The notes below the pieces were generated by a model. It was not told the DNA's origin, made no database searches, and saw only the letters and a program-made list of their open reading frames with translations. A stretch of 64,000 bases of DNA. It comes from Ignavibacteriota bacterium. Lineage in GTDB: Bacteria > Bacteroidota > Ignavibacteria > UBA10030 > SZUA-254. Of this stretch, positions 33,890 to 42,321 are shown one piece after another. The position numbers and the translations under genes were made by a program. The stretch covers positions 62,001 to 126,000 of the forward strand of contig JANYJZ010000013.1 in assembly GCA_025358305.1 (NCBI GenBank). The letters are read 5' to 3'. How positions within the stretch are numbered: position 1 is the first letter of the stretch; the number at the start of each line of letters is the position of its first letter.

Positions 33890-34723
33890 GTGAAGAAATT
33901 CTTCAGCTTCGTCAAGATCGAGCATACGCTGTTCACCCTTCCGCTCATCTACAGCGGCCTCATCCTCGGACTCCGGGAGACGCCGTCACTCGCGCTCGTC
34001 CTTCTCGTCCTGACCACGGCCGTCGGCGCACGGACCGCCGCCTTCGCGCTCAATAGGATCATCGACCGGCACATCGACGTCCGGAACCCCCGCACGGCGG
34101 TACGGGAACTCCCGAGCGGCCGGATGACCCTCGGACAGGGCCTCGGCGTCCTTGCGGCGGGCTGCGCCGTCTACTTCGGGTCGGCCGCCCTCATCTCGAC
34201 CTTCTGCCTCATGCTCTCCCCGATCCCGCTCCTCATCTTTGTCATCTATCCCTACATGAAGCGCTTCACCGCGTTCGCGCATTTCGGCGTGGGGCTCGGG
34301 ATGTCGATGGCCCCTCTCGGGGGATACTTCGCCGCGTCGCCCTCGTTCGACAACCTTCTCCCCGCGGTCCTCTTGTGCCTCTTCACGATCTTCTGGGGCG
34401 CGGGATTCGACATCATCTATGCGACCCTCGACGAGGACTTCGACCGCCAGGAGCGGCTCTTTTCCTTCGTATCGCGCTTCGGGAGGGGAAAAGCCCTCTT
34501 CTGGTCCTCGGTCTTCCATGTCGTCGCCTTCGGATGCCTCACCGGACTCTTCTTCACGACCGTCCGGACCTGGTACGCGGCGCCGTTCTTGTTCCTCACG
34601 GGCGCCATGCTCTGGTTTGAGCAGCGCAAAGCCTCCAATATCGAGCTCTCGTTCTTCCGGATCAACGCCGGCCTCGGGTTCGTCGTCTTCGCGATGATCG
34701 TGACGGGAGCGGTCTTGAGGTGA
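33890..34723 (+). CDS. mqnP: UbiA-family prenyltransferase (MqnP type)
   Basis: 277 residues from GTG 33890, placed so because a promoter occupies the earlier in-frame start and the UbiA N-terminus begins here (KKFFSFVKIEHTLFTLPL). Eight or nine membrane helices carry the two Asp-rich motifs, NRIIDRHIDVRNPRT (about 50-70) and DIIYATLDEDFDRQ (about 180), which bind Mg-prenyl diphosphate. Next to UbiX, UbiD and the futalosine genes it is best read as the enzyme that prenylates the 6-hydroxynaphthoate intermediate in futalosine-route menaquinone synthesis. The mqnP symbol rests on this context. Its TGA overlaps the next start (GTGA). Confidence 0.85.
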   Translation: MKKFFSFVKIEHTLFTLPLIYSGLILGLRETPSLALVLLVLTTAVGARTAAFALNRIIDRHIDVRNPRTAVRELPSGRMTLGQGLGVLAAGCAVYFGSAALISTFCLMLSPIPLLIFVIYPYMKRFTAFAHFGVGLGMSMAPLGGYFAASPSFDNLLPAVLLCLFTIFWGAGFDIIYATLDEDFDRQERLFSFVSRFGRGKALFWSSVFHVVAFGCLTGLFFTTVRTWYAAPFLFLTGAMLWFEQRKASNIELSFFRINAGLGFVVFAMIVTGAVLR

Positions 34724-35271
34724 GGATCATCCTCGGCATCACCGGATCCTCCGGCGCGATCTACGCCGTCGACTTCCTCAAGAAGTCGACCGCCGACAAC
34801 TTCCTCATCGTGAGCAAGTGGGGGAAGATCCTCCTGAAGGACGAGATGAATATGACGGAAGCGGACCTGCAGCCCTACGTGAAGCGCCAGTTCTCGAACG
34901 GCGACCTCGCGGCGCCCATCGCCTCCGGCTCGAACCGGTTCGACGCGTACATCATCCTCCCCTGCTCCACCTCGACGCTCGGGAAGATCGCCTCCGGGAT
35001 CGGCGACACCCTCATCACCCGCACGGCCCAGGTCGCCTTGAAGGAGCGCTACAAGCTCATCCTCTGCGTCCGCGAGACGCCGCTCTCCACGCTCCACCTC
35101 GAACAGTGCGCGAGGCTCTCGCGCGACGGCGTCATCATCATGCCGGTGAGCCCGCCGCTCTACTATGTCCCGAAGACGGTCGACGAATACGTCGGCGGGT
35201 TCGTCGACAAACTCTTGGGCGTCGCCGGGATCCGCGCGTCCCGCGGCTGGCGCGCGGAAGAGCTGGAGTGA
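34720..35271 (+). CDS. mqnM: UbiX-family flavin prenyltransferase (MqnM type)
   Basis: 183 residues from GTG 34720, overlapping the prenyltransferase stop by 4 bp. The UbiX opening ITGSSGAIYAVDFL, the CSTSTLGKIASGIGD loop and PPLYYVPKTVDEYVGGFVDK are characteristic. UbiX makes prenylated FMN, the cofactor required by the UbiD enzyme encoded next. The symbol is by context. It is cytoplasmic. Confidence 0.9.
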   Translation: MRIILGITGSSGAIYAVDFLKKSTADNFLIVSKWGKILLKDEMNMTEADLQPYVKRQFSNGDLAAPIASGSNRFDAYIILPCSTSTLGKIASGIGDTLITRTAQVALKERYKLILCVRETPLSTLHLEQCARLSRDGVIIMPVSPPLYYVPKTVDEYVGGFVDKLLGVAGIRASRGWRAEELE

Positions 35272-35275
35272 CCCT

Positions 35276-37066
35276 CTGGCCCTGCGCGAATTTCTCAACG
35301 TCCTCGAACGCTCGGGCGAGCTCCACCGCACCGCCGTCCCGATCGACCCCGCACTCGAACTGACCGAGGTCTCCACCCGCGCCCTGCGCGAGGGGAAGCC
35401 CGCCCTCCTCGTCGAACACCCCGGATCGTCGCGCTTTCCCCTCGTCGTGAACCAGTACGCGAGCGCCCGGAGGATCTCCCTCGCCCTCGGCCGCGACCCC
35501 GACGAGATCGGCAGCGAGCTCATCGCGTTCCTCGAACGCGCCATGCCCCCCACGTTCCGCACCTTGCTTGACAATCGGCCGATCCTCGGCCGGTTCCTCA
35601 AGTCACGGCCCCAGACGGTCTCCGCAGCAGCGAGCCAACAGAACGTCCTCGCGCCCGACCTCGACGCGCTCCCGGTCCAGACCTGCTGGCCCGGCGACGG
35701 CGGACGATTCATCACGTACGGCCAGGTCTGTACGTACGACCCGCGCGACGGCAAGCGGAACATCGGCCTCTACCGCATGCACGTCTTCGATCAACGCACG
35801 ACCGGCATGCACTGGCAGATCCAGAAAGGGGGCGGGTTCCATTATTTTCAGGCCGAGAAGCTCAACCGCGACCTCGAGATCGCGGTAGCGATCGGCACGA
35901 GTCCCGCGCTGCTCTTCGCGACGATCGCCGCGCTCCCCGAAGGGATCGACGAGGCGATGTTCGCCGGGTTCCTCGCGAACTCCCGCACGGCGTTCGCCCG
36001 CGGGAAGACCATCACGATCGACGTGCCGGCCGACGCGGAGTTCGTCCTCGAAGGGATCGTTCCCGCCAGAGAGCGGCGGATGGAGGGGCCCTTCGGCGAC
36101 CACTTCGGCCACTACTCGGCGGCCGCGGAGTTTCCCGTCTTCCACGTCAAGGCGATGACGCACCGCCGCAACCCCATTTACCCTGCGATCGTCGTCGGCA
36201 AGCCGCCGATGGAGGACAAGTTCCTCGGCGACGCAACGCAGCAGATCCTCGCACCCCTCGCGAAACTCGTCCACAAGGAGATCACAAGCCTCTGGGCCTA
36301 CTACGAGGCGGGGTTCCACAATCTTCTTGTCGTCGCGATCGAGCAGCGCTACCAGAAAGAAGCGGTGAAGGCCGCCCTTGGGCTCATGGGGACCGACCAG
36401 CTCTCCTTGACGAAGTGCATCGTTACCGTCTCCTCCGGCGTCGACGTCCGCGACTGGCACGCGGTCGTCCGGGAGCTCCGCGCGAACTTCGATCCGCACC
36501 GCGACTTCATCATGATCCCGAAGGTCCCCTTGGATACGCTCGACTTCACGAGCTACAGGATGAACCTCGGGAGCAAGATGATCTTGGACGCGACGCGCAA
36601 ACCGCTTCGCGGCGCTCCCTTGGAGCGCGCCGCGACGGATATCGGCGGCGTCCGTTCGATCGACAGCCGCGTCCTCGACATGGCGATCGTCGACGACGCG
36701 ATCTTGTTGGTGAAGCTCGGCGGCACGCTCGCAGAGGAACCCGGCGGCATGGGCACGACTGCCGGGATGGAGATCGTCCGGAAACTCGTCGCGCGTCCGG
36801 AGCTCTCCGGCCTCACGATGATCGCCTGCGTGTCGGAGGATGTGGATATTCACGACAAAGAGAGTTATATTTGGGGGGTGTTCACGCGCTTCGACTGCGA
36901 ACGCGACGTCGTTTTCACGGAAACGACCCTTCGCGGCATCAGCCCCTCGTACCGGGGCGTCATGGGCGTGGACGCCACCTGGAAACCCGGCTACCCCAAG
37001 CCGCTCGTCATGCCGGAGGAGATCGTTCGCCGCGTCGACGAGAAGTGGGGCGCCATCTGGAAATGA
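35276..37066 (+). CDS. mqnL: UbiD-family prenyl-FMN decarboxylase (MqnL type)
   Basis: About 596 residues. UbiD features are clear: the N-terminal ALREFLNVLERSGELHR, GMHWQIQKGGGFHYF, the prFMN/metal region EGPFGDHFGHYS, and the C-terminal VDATWKPGYPKP. It should decarboxylate the naphthoate ring of the prenylated intermediate. The start is unusual. The family N-terminus begins at about 35276, but no ATG, GTG or TTG exists in frame until ATG 35165, deep inside ubiX. CTG 35276 lies 7 nt after GGAG (35265-35268) and is my best start. The gene follows ubiX by 4 bp. Confidence 0.82.
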   Translation: MALREFLNVLERSGELHRTAVPIDPALELTEVSTRALREGKPALLVEHPGSSRFPLVVNQYASARRISLALGRDPDEIGSELIAFLERAMPPTFRTLLDNRPILGRFLKSRPQTVSAAASQQNVLAPDLDALPVQTCWPGDGGRFITYGQVCTYDPRDGKRNIGLYRMHVFDQRTTGMHWQIQKGGGFHYFQAEKLNRDLEIAVAIGTSPALLFATIAALPEGIDEAMFAGFLANSRTAFARGKTITIDVPADAEFVLEGIVPARERRMEGPFGDHFGHYSAAAEFPVFHVKAMTHRRNPIYPAIVVGKPPMEDKFLGDATQQILAPLAKLVHKEITSLWAYYEAGFHNLLVVAIEQRYQKEAVKAALGLMGTDQLSLTKCIVTVSSGVDVRDWHAVVRELRANFDPHRDFIMIPKVPLDTLDFTSYRMNLGSKMILDATRKPLRGAPLERAATDIGGVRSIDSRVLDMAIVDDAILLVKLGGTLAEEPGGMGTTAGMEIVRKLVARPELSGLTMIACVSEDVDIHDKESYIWGVFTRFDCERDVVFTETTLRGISPSYRGVMGVDATWKPGYPKPLVMPEEIVRRVDEKWGAIWK

Positions 37067-37118
37067 ACATGACCGCGCGCGGACCGCGCTTCGCGCTGCG
37101 CGCTTGAAGGATATCACC

Positions 37119-38978
37119 ATGATAGAGTTCCGCGACACGCTTCTCACGCCGATCTGGGACAAGGTCCGGCGCGGAGAACGCCTCTCACTCGAGGACGGCA
37201 TCGCGCTCTACGCGACCGGCGACCTCATCGGGCTCGGCAAGATGGCCCACTTCGTCCAGCAGCAGAAGAGCGGGGACGCCGTCTACTACGTCCTCAACCA
37301 GAAGATCGAGCACACGAACATCTGCGTCCTGTCGTGCAAGTTCTGCGACTTCGCCGTCAAGAAGGGCGACGCGGACGCGTACGAGATGACGACCGAGGAC
37401 ATTCTTTCCAAATTGACCCCCGACATCCACGAGGTCCACATCACGGGCGGCATGCCCGCCGACTGGCCGTGGGAGCGCTACCTCGACATCGTGCGCTCCA
37501 TCCACGAGCGCTTCCCTGCGATCGACGTCAAGGCGTTCACCGCCGTCGAGATCGATTTCTTCCACAAGAAGTTCAAGCTCTCCATCGAGGAGGTCCTCCG
37601 GCAGCTCAAGGCGGCGGGCCTCAGGACGATGCCGGGCGGCGGCGCGGAGGTCTTCTCCGAGCGGGTCCGCAAGCTTCTGTTCAATCAGAAGATCGGCGCA
37701 AAGGCATGGTTCGAGGTTCACACGACCGCCCACCGATTGGGCATCCCGACGAACAGCACGATGCTTTACGGCCACATCGAGACGATCGAGGAGCGCCTCA
37801 TTCACATGATGAAGCTCCGCGAGGCCCAGGACGAGACGGGCGGGTTCCTTACGTTCATCCCCTTGGCGTTCCAGCCCGGCGACACCGGCATCAAGCCGCG
37901 CGACCGGTTCACGAGCGCGATCGACGACCTGAAGACGATCGCGGTCTCGCGCCTCATGCTCGACAACTTCCCGCACATCAAGGCGTACTGGGTCATGCTC
38001 ACCGAGGAGGTCGCCTCCGTCGCGCTCCACTTCGGGGCGGACGACATGGACGGCACGGTCGGCGAGGAGCGCATCGCGCACGACGCCGGCGCCGTCAGCC
38101 CGATGAAGCTCGCGAAGGACCAGATCATCAAGATCATCCGCGACGCCGGAAAGATCCCCGTCGAGCGGGACGTCTACTACAACCCCTTGCGGATCTCCGC
38201 GGACAACGTCATCGGCAAGATCCCCTACCTGAATTCCGTGCCGTTCTACCACGCGTTCGAAAAACGGCAGTTCCGGATCCTCCCGGTGGCGCCGCGGCGC
38301 ATGGGACTCCTCCAGGAGAAGGACCAGATCATCGCGGGCCCCTTCTCGCTCATGGACTACTTCCGGCACGAGGAGAGACTCGACCTCCTCGAATGGTGCA
38401 TCGCGACCCGGGACCAGGTGAAGAGCGTCATGCTCTTCTCGAACCACGGATGGGCGGACCTCGACGGGAAGAAGATCGGCATCACCGACGACACCGCGAC
38501 CTCCGTGCGCCTCCTGCAGGTGCTCCTGGAAAAGAAGTACCAGGTGAAGGCGACGTTCGAGCGACTCCACGCCGGGATCAACGACCTCGGCGGGTTCGAC
38601 GCCGTGCTGTTGATCGGCGACGAGGCCCTGCGCCGCAATAAGTTCGGACTCGAGGGATTTGAGATCATCTACGACCTCGCGGAGGAATGGTACGAATGGA
38701 AGAAGATGCCGTTCGTGTTCGCGGTCTGGGCGGCATCGAAGTCGCTCACGAAGGAGACGCAGATGGAGCTCAACGTCGCGATCGAACGATCGCTCGCCGA
38801 TGCGGAAGGATCGTACGGCGCGATCGGAGCCCTCCACGGCCGGCGCATCGGACTGACCCAAGCCGACGTCGAGGCTTATCTCGAAGGGTTCAACTACCGC
38901 CTCGGGGAGCGCGAACGCGACGCGATGAAGGAATTCCGGAAGCTCGTCTTTGAACTTGAAAACGTCTCGATACACTAG
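37119..38978 (+). CDS. mqnE-mqnA: Fused aminofutalosine synthase (MqnE) and chorismate dehydratase (MqnA)
   Basis: 619 residues from ATG 37119, with GAAGGA 8 bp upstream. Residues 1-360 form a radical SAM aminofutalosine synthase: the cluster cysteines C69, C73 and C76 in NICVLSCKFCDF, then HITGGMPADW, the TMPGGGAEVFSERVR motif and GADDMDGTVGEERIAH. Residues 363-619 form a complete MqnA-type domain, beginning IGKIPYLNSVPFYHAFE, with IAAGPFS-like IIAGPFSLMDYF, ITDDTATSVRLLQ and LIGDEALR. MqnA converts chorismate to 3-enolpyruvylbenzoate and MqnE consumes it with SAM, so the fusion joins consecutive steps. No stop or frameshift separates them. The usual form is two separate genes. mqnC follows 7 bp later. 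Confidence 0.92.
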   Translation: MIEFRDTLLTPIWDKVRRGERLSLEDGIALYATGDLIGLGKMAHFVQQQKSGDAVYYVLNQKIEHTNICVLSCKFCDFAVKKGDADAYEMTTEDILSKLTPDIHEVHITGGMPADWPWERYLDIVRSIHERFPAIDVKAFTAVEIDFFHKKFKLSIEEVLRQLKAAGLRTMPGGGAEVFSERVRKLLFNQKIGAKAWFEVHTTAHRLGIPTNSTMLYGHIETIEERLIHMMKLREAQDETGGFLTFIPLAFQPGDTGIKPRDRFTSAIDDLKTIAVSRLMLDNFPHIKAYWVMLTEEVASVALHFGADDMDGTVGEERIAHDAGAVSPMKLAKDQIIKIIRDAGKIPVERDVYYNPLRISADNVIGKIPYLNSVPFYHAFEKRQFRILPVAPRRMGLLQEKDQIIAGPFSLMDYFRHEERLDLLEWCIATRDQVKSVMLFSNHGWADLDGKKIGITDDTATSVRLLQVLLEKKYQVKATFERLHAGINDLGGFDAVLLIGDEALRRNKFGLEGFEIIYDLAEEWYEWKKMPFVFAVWAASKSLTKETQMELNVAIERSLADAEGSYGAIGALHGRRIGLTQADVEAYLEGFNYRLGERERDAMKEFRKLVFELENVSIH

Positions 38979-38985
38979 GGGGAGT

Positions 38986-40080
38986 ATGCAGCTCTCAACG
39001 ATCACCGACAAGGTCCGCAACGCCGAACGCCTCACGCGCGAGGAGGGGCTCTTCCTCCTGACGCACGGCGAGCTCCTTGACCTGGGGGAGTGCGCGAACA
39101 TCGTGCGCTACCGCAAGAACCCCGACCCGAGGATCACGTTCGTCGTCGACACGAACCCCAACTACACGAATATCTGCAACATCGACTGCATCTTCTGTGC
39201 GTTCTACCGGCATTCGGGGGAAGAAGGCGCCTACACCCATACGGTCGACGAGATGATCCGGAAGTTCAAGGAGTCCGCCGCATCGGGCGTCACGACGATC
39301 CTCCTCCAGGGGGGCGTCAACCCGGCCCTTCCCTTCGAGTACTACGTCGAGATGGTCGAGCGGACGGTCAAAGAGGTCCCCGGGGTCACGCCGCACTTCT
39401 GGTCGACCTCCGAGATCATCGGCATGGCCGCGGTCTCCGGTCTGACCGTCCCGAAGGTCCTCCAGCGCTTGTGGGACGCGGGACAGCGCACCATTCCCGG
39501 CGGCGGCGCGGAGATCCTGTCGGACCGCGTGAAAAAGAAGATCAGCCACCTCAAGGGGTCCTCCGCTGATTGGCTCAGCGTCATGCGCGAGGCGCACGCC
39601 ATCGGGTTCACCTCCACGGCGACGATGATGTACGGACACCTCGAGACGAACGACGACATCGTCGAGCACCTCGAATCGATCCGCGCGCTCCAGGACGAGC
39701 ACCACGGGTTCACCGCGTTCGTCCCCTGGAGCTTCAAGCCGGGCAATACGCCCCTCGAGAAGATCATCCCGCACTACGCCACGCCGATGCGGTACCTCCA
39801 GATGATCGCGATCTCGAGGATCTACCTCGACAACTTCGATCACGTCCAGGCGTCGTGGTTCTCCGAAGGGAAGAAGACGGGTCAGATCGCGGTGCATTTC
39901 GGGGCGGATGATTTCGGGGGGACGCTGTTCGAGGAGAACGTGCATGCAGCGGCGAACTTCGTGAACAAGTCGAACACCGAGGAGGTGATCAACCTCATCC
40001 GAGATGCCGGGTTCACCCCGGCGCAGCGTTCGACGACCTACGAGATCTTGAGGATCTGCGAGGAGCCGCAGGCCGCGTAG
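38986..40080 (+). CDS. mqnC: Cyclic dehypoxanthine futalosine synthase
   Basis: 364 residues from ATG 38986 with GGGGGAG (38978-38984) immediately before it. The start is certain because the ribosome-binding site overlaps the stop of the preceding gene. Radical SAM cysteines C64, C68 and C71 lie in TNICNIDCIFCAFYR. IPGGGAEILSDRVKKKISHLK and HFGADDFGGTLFEENVHAAA are MqnC/CofH-family signatures. The enzyme cyclises dehypoxanthine futalosine in menaquinone synthesis. It is related to MqnE but is distinguished by the ACWSA-type motifs and the CNIDCIFC loop. It converges with mqnD, 13 bp apart. Confidence 0.92.
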   Translation: MQLSTITDKVRNAERLTREEGLFLLTHGELLDLGECANIVRYRKNPDPRITFVVDTNPNYTNICNIDCIFCAFYRHSGEEGAYTHTVDEMIRKFKESAASGVTTILLQGGVNPALPFEYYVEMVERTVKEVPGVTPHFWSTSEIIGMAAVSGLTVPKVLQRLWDAGQRTIPGGGAEILSDRVKKKISHLKGSSADWLSVMREAHAIGFTSTATMMYGHLETNDDIVEHLESIRALQDEHHGFTAFVPWSFKPGNTPLEKIIPHYATPMRYLQMIAISRIYLDNFDHVQASWFSEGKKTGQIAVHFGADDFGGTLFEENVHAAANFVNKSNTEEVINLIRDAGFTPAQRSTTYEILRICEEPQAA

Positions 40081-40093
40081 CGGCCCCCATCAA

Positions 40094-40930
40094 CTAGAAG
40101 AGTTCAAGCGGGCCGACCTTCGGGATGAGTCCGCGTTCATGCCCCACCTTGAAGAGGAGCTCTAAGGCCTTCTTCCCGTCCGGTCCCATGTCGATCGTCA
40201 GCTGACTCACGTACATCTTCACGAACTTCTCCCCGAGCGCCCGGTCGATCCCTCTCCCCCATTGCAGCGCGTACGGGATCGCCTCGTCCTGATGGTCGTA
40301 TCCGTAGGCGATGCTCTCCTTGAGGCCGCGCGAAAGTACGCGCGCCGCCTCCTCACCGAGGTCCTTCCGCACGACGTCGAGCCCTAACGGCAGCGGCAGC
40401 CCGTCGGCGGCGTTTTCCCAGAGCTCTCCGAAGTCGAGGACCTTGTGGTAGCCCAAGGATTGATAGGTGATCTGCCCTTCGTGGATGAGAAGTCCCGCAT
40501 CGACGGCGCCGGAGTCGACGGCGTCCATGATCGCGTCGAACGGCATGTCGACGTTCGTGATACCGTCGGTGAAGATCTTGAAGAGCAGCGTCGCGGTCGT
40601 CAACGGCCCCGGGGTCGCGACGGTCTTTCCGCGCAAGTCGTCGAGGGTGCGCCACTTCCGGGAAATGATGACCGGCCCGTACCCTTCCCCCATGCTCGCG
40701 CCGGTGCGCATGATCCAGTATTTGTCGGCAACGTACGGGAACGCGTGCGCGGAGATCGCGGTGACCTCAAGCTCGCCTGTCCGCGCCCGCTCGTTGAGCG
40801 ATTGTATGTCCTCAAGACGGTGTTCGATCGCCATGCCGGGGAGCTTCACTTTGCCGCTCGCCAGGCCGTAAAACATGAACGCGTCGTCAGGATCGGGACT
40901 GTGGCCGACGCGTATCAATCTGTCTGTCAT
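40094..40930 (-). CDS. mqnD: 1,4-dihydroxy-6-naphthoate synthase
   Basis: 278 residues. The opening IRVGHSPDPDDAFMFYGLAS is diagnostic of MqnD, followed by AISAHAFPYVADKYW, VATPGPLTTATLLFKIF and DAGLLIHEGQITYQSLG. The fold is a periplasmic-binding-protein type, related to MqnA, but it acts in the cytoplasm on cyclic dehypoxanthine futalosine. It completes the set MqnA-E-C-D in this locus. It is transcribed toward mqnC with its own promoter candidate at 40955-40985. Confidence 0.94.
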   Translation of the reverse strand: MTDRLIRVGHSPDPDDAFMFYGLASGKVKLPGMAIEHRLEDIQSLNERARTGELEVTAISAHAFPYVADKYWIMRTGASMGEGYGPVIISRKWRTLDDLRGKTVATPGPLTTATLLFKIFTDGITNVDMPFDAIMDAVDSGAVDAGLLIHEGQITYQSLGYHKVLDFGELWENAADGLPLPLGLDVVRKDLGEEAARVLSRGLKESIAYGYDHQDEAIPYALQWGRGIDRALGEKFVKMYVSQLTIDMGPDGKKALELLFKVGHERGLIPKVGPLELF

Positions 40931-40954
40931 GCACCCTTTTGAAATGGTCCGCCG

Positions 40955-40985
40955 GGAAGATACGGATTTCAGCGCTGATTTGAAA
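40955..40985 (-). promoter_or_regulatory. Possible promoter of mqnD
   Basis: On the minus strand: TTT in place of TTG (40985-40983), 20 nt, TATCTTCC (40962-40955). It overlaps an 8-bp inverted repeat, AGCGCTGA 40971-40978 and TCAGCGCT 40987-40994, at the stop codon of tag. Confidence 0.4.
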
Positions 40986-40986
40986 G

Positions 40987-41553
40987 TCAGCGCTTCGCGC
41001 GGAAGCAGCCGGCAACGTGGTCGTGGACCATGCCGGTCGCCTGCATGAACGCGTAGCAGATCGTCGACCCGACGAACGTGAACCCGCGCGCCTTCAGGTC
41101 CTTGCTCATCGCATCGGACTCTGGCGTCGTCGCCGGGACGTGCGTCACCGGCCGGAGCCGTCGTTTCTGGCGGCCTCCGACGAACCGCCAGATGTACGCG
41201 TCGAAACTCCCGAACTCTTTCTGTACGGCGAGGAACGCCCGTGCGTTCTTGACTGCGCCCGCGACCTTCAGGCGGTTCCGGACGATGCCCTCATTTTGCA
41301 AGAGCGCTTGGATCTTCGGCGTGCGGTACCGAGCGATCTTCTTCGCGTCGAAGTTATCGAAGGCTTTCCGGTAGTTCTCGCGTTTCCGCAAGATCGTGAT
41401 CCAACTCAGCCCCGCTTGGGCGCCTTCTAAGAGAAGCATCTCAAAGAATTTCCGGTCGTCGTGGAGAGGCACACCCCACTCCTTGTCGTGGTACTTCTGA
41501 TAGAGCGGATCGGTGCCGGCCCAGGTGCAGCGGACTTTTTCACGTTTCTTCAT
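40987..41553 (-). CDS. tag: DNA-3-methyladenine glycosylase I
   Basis: 188 residues starting at ATG 41553, which overlaps the preceding stop (ATGA). The zinc ligands of E. coli Tag (C4, H17, H175, C179) map here to C9, H22, H179 and C183 with identical spacing. The catalytic Glu is E43 in LLLEGAQAGLSW. It removes 3-methyladenine from DNA during base-excision repair. It shares an operon with the hypothetical gene upstream. A hairpin of AGCGCTGA/TCAGCGCT overlaps its stop codon, without a U tract. Confidence 0.95.
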   Translation of the reverse strand: MKKREKVRCTWAGTDPLYQKYHDKEWGVPLHDDRKFFEMLLLEGAQAGLSWITILRKRENYRKAFDNFDAKKIARYRTPKIQALLQNEGIVRNRLKVAGAVKNARAFLAVQKEFGSFDAYIWRFVGGRQKRRLRPVTHVPATTPESDAMSKDLKARGFTFVGSTICYAFMQATGMVHDHVAGCFRAKR

Positions 41554-42122
41554 GCTTCTTCCTTGTTGTTCTCTCTTTCGTTCTCCTGCGTCGCTTTCCG
41601 GTAGCACCAATCGAACAGCAGCCTCCATTCGGCCTGCGCGATCCGGCGGCAGGCGTCCGCGTCGCACCGTCCGTCGAGCGCGCTCCGACAGCACTCGACG
41701 AAGAGTACCGGGTTCCATGTACGTTGCGCAGCGACGCGTGCGATCATGGGATCGTTCGCAGCGATCGGGGCCGCTGCCGCAAGGAGTGCGGGGTACACGG
41801 CATGTTCCCCCGTCCGTCGATACCAGTAGATGCTATTCGAAAAGTCCCCTTCGCCGCGGTGGACGATCGCGTGCCAGAGGCTGCCGTCGGGAGTACCGAC
41901 CGACTGCGCGATCTCATGACACTTTTCGAGATGCCCGGCGAGGAGCCAGAGACCCGCCTGGCAGAGCCGCGCCGGCGTCTTCTCGCGTATAAGCGCGCCG
42001 CCGAAGAGGCGTTCGAGCATCGCATCCTCAAGCTCTTCGAAGACCGACGGATCGGGCGTACCCGCGCCTAAGGGCATCATCGGCAGCCGGTCGACGAGCG
42101 ACTGTATGTGTCGGGTGTACAT
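41550..42122 (-). CDS. Conserved hypothetical protein
   Basis: 190 residues from ATG 42122; an in-frame TTG at 42143 would add seven residues. I do not recognise a named domain. It looks like a soluble, helical cytoplasmic protein. Its most distinctive part is LWHAIVHRGEGDFSNSIYWY followed by RRTGEH, a His/Arg/Trp-rich block that looks like a conserved active or binding site. Cysteines CC and C-A-C (RSALDGRCDADACRR) occur later. It is translationally coupled to tag, which may be only a matter of position. Confidence 0.6.
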   Translation of the reverse strand: MYTRHIQSLVDRLPMMPLGAGTPDPSVFEELEDAMLERLFGGALIREKTPARLCQAGLWLLAGHLEKCHEIAQSVGTPDGSLWHAIVHRGEGDFSNSIYWYRRTGEHAVYPALLAAAAPIAANDPMIARVAAQRTWNPVLFVECCRSALDGRCDADACRRIAQAEWRLLFDWCYRKATQENERENNKEEA

Positions 42123-42321
42123 GGCCGGGTGTAATGAAAACAATGAGTTAAGATACGATTATTCCCCCGCATGCAAAAACACCGGAGGGAATTTCCGCTT
42201 GCACATCTGGCCGATTTTGACGTTCTTATAGTGGCTCGTCCACGAGCCGATGTGAGGCTTGCTGCGGTAGGGAACAACCTCTCCCCGAGCTCTCTTCTGA
42301 TCATCATCCTTTGACAGGCCA

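Noticed and set aside
37185-39101. 638-codon minus-strand frame opposite the MqnE-MqnA fusion
   Set aside because: The plus strand has catalytic motifs for two enzymes. The minus frame is compositionally typical of a shadow.
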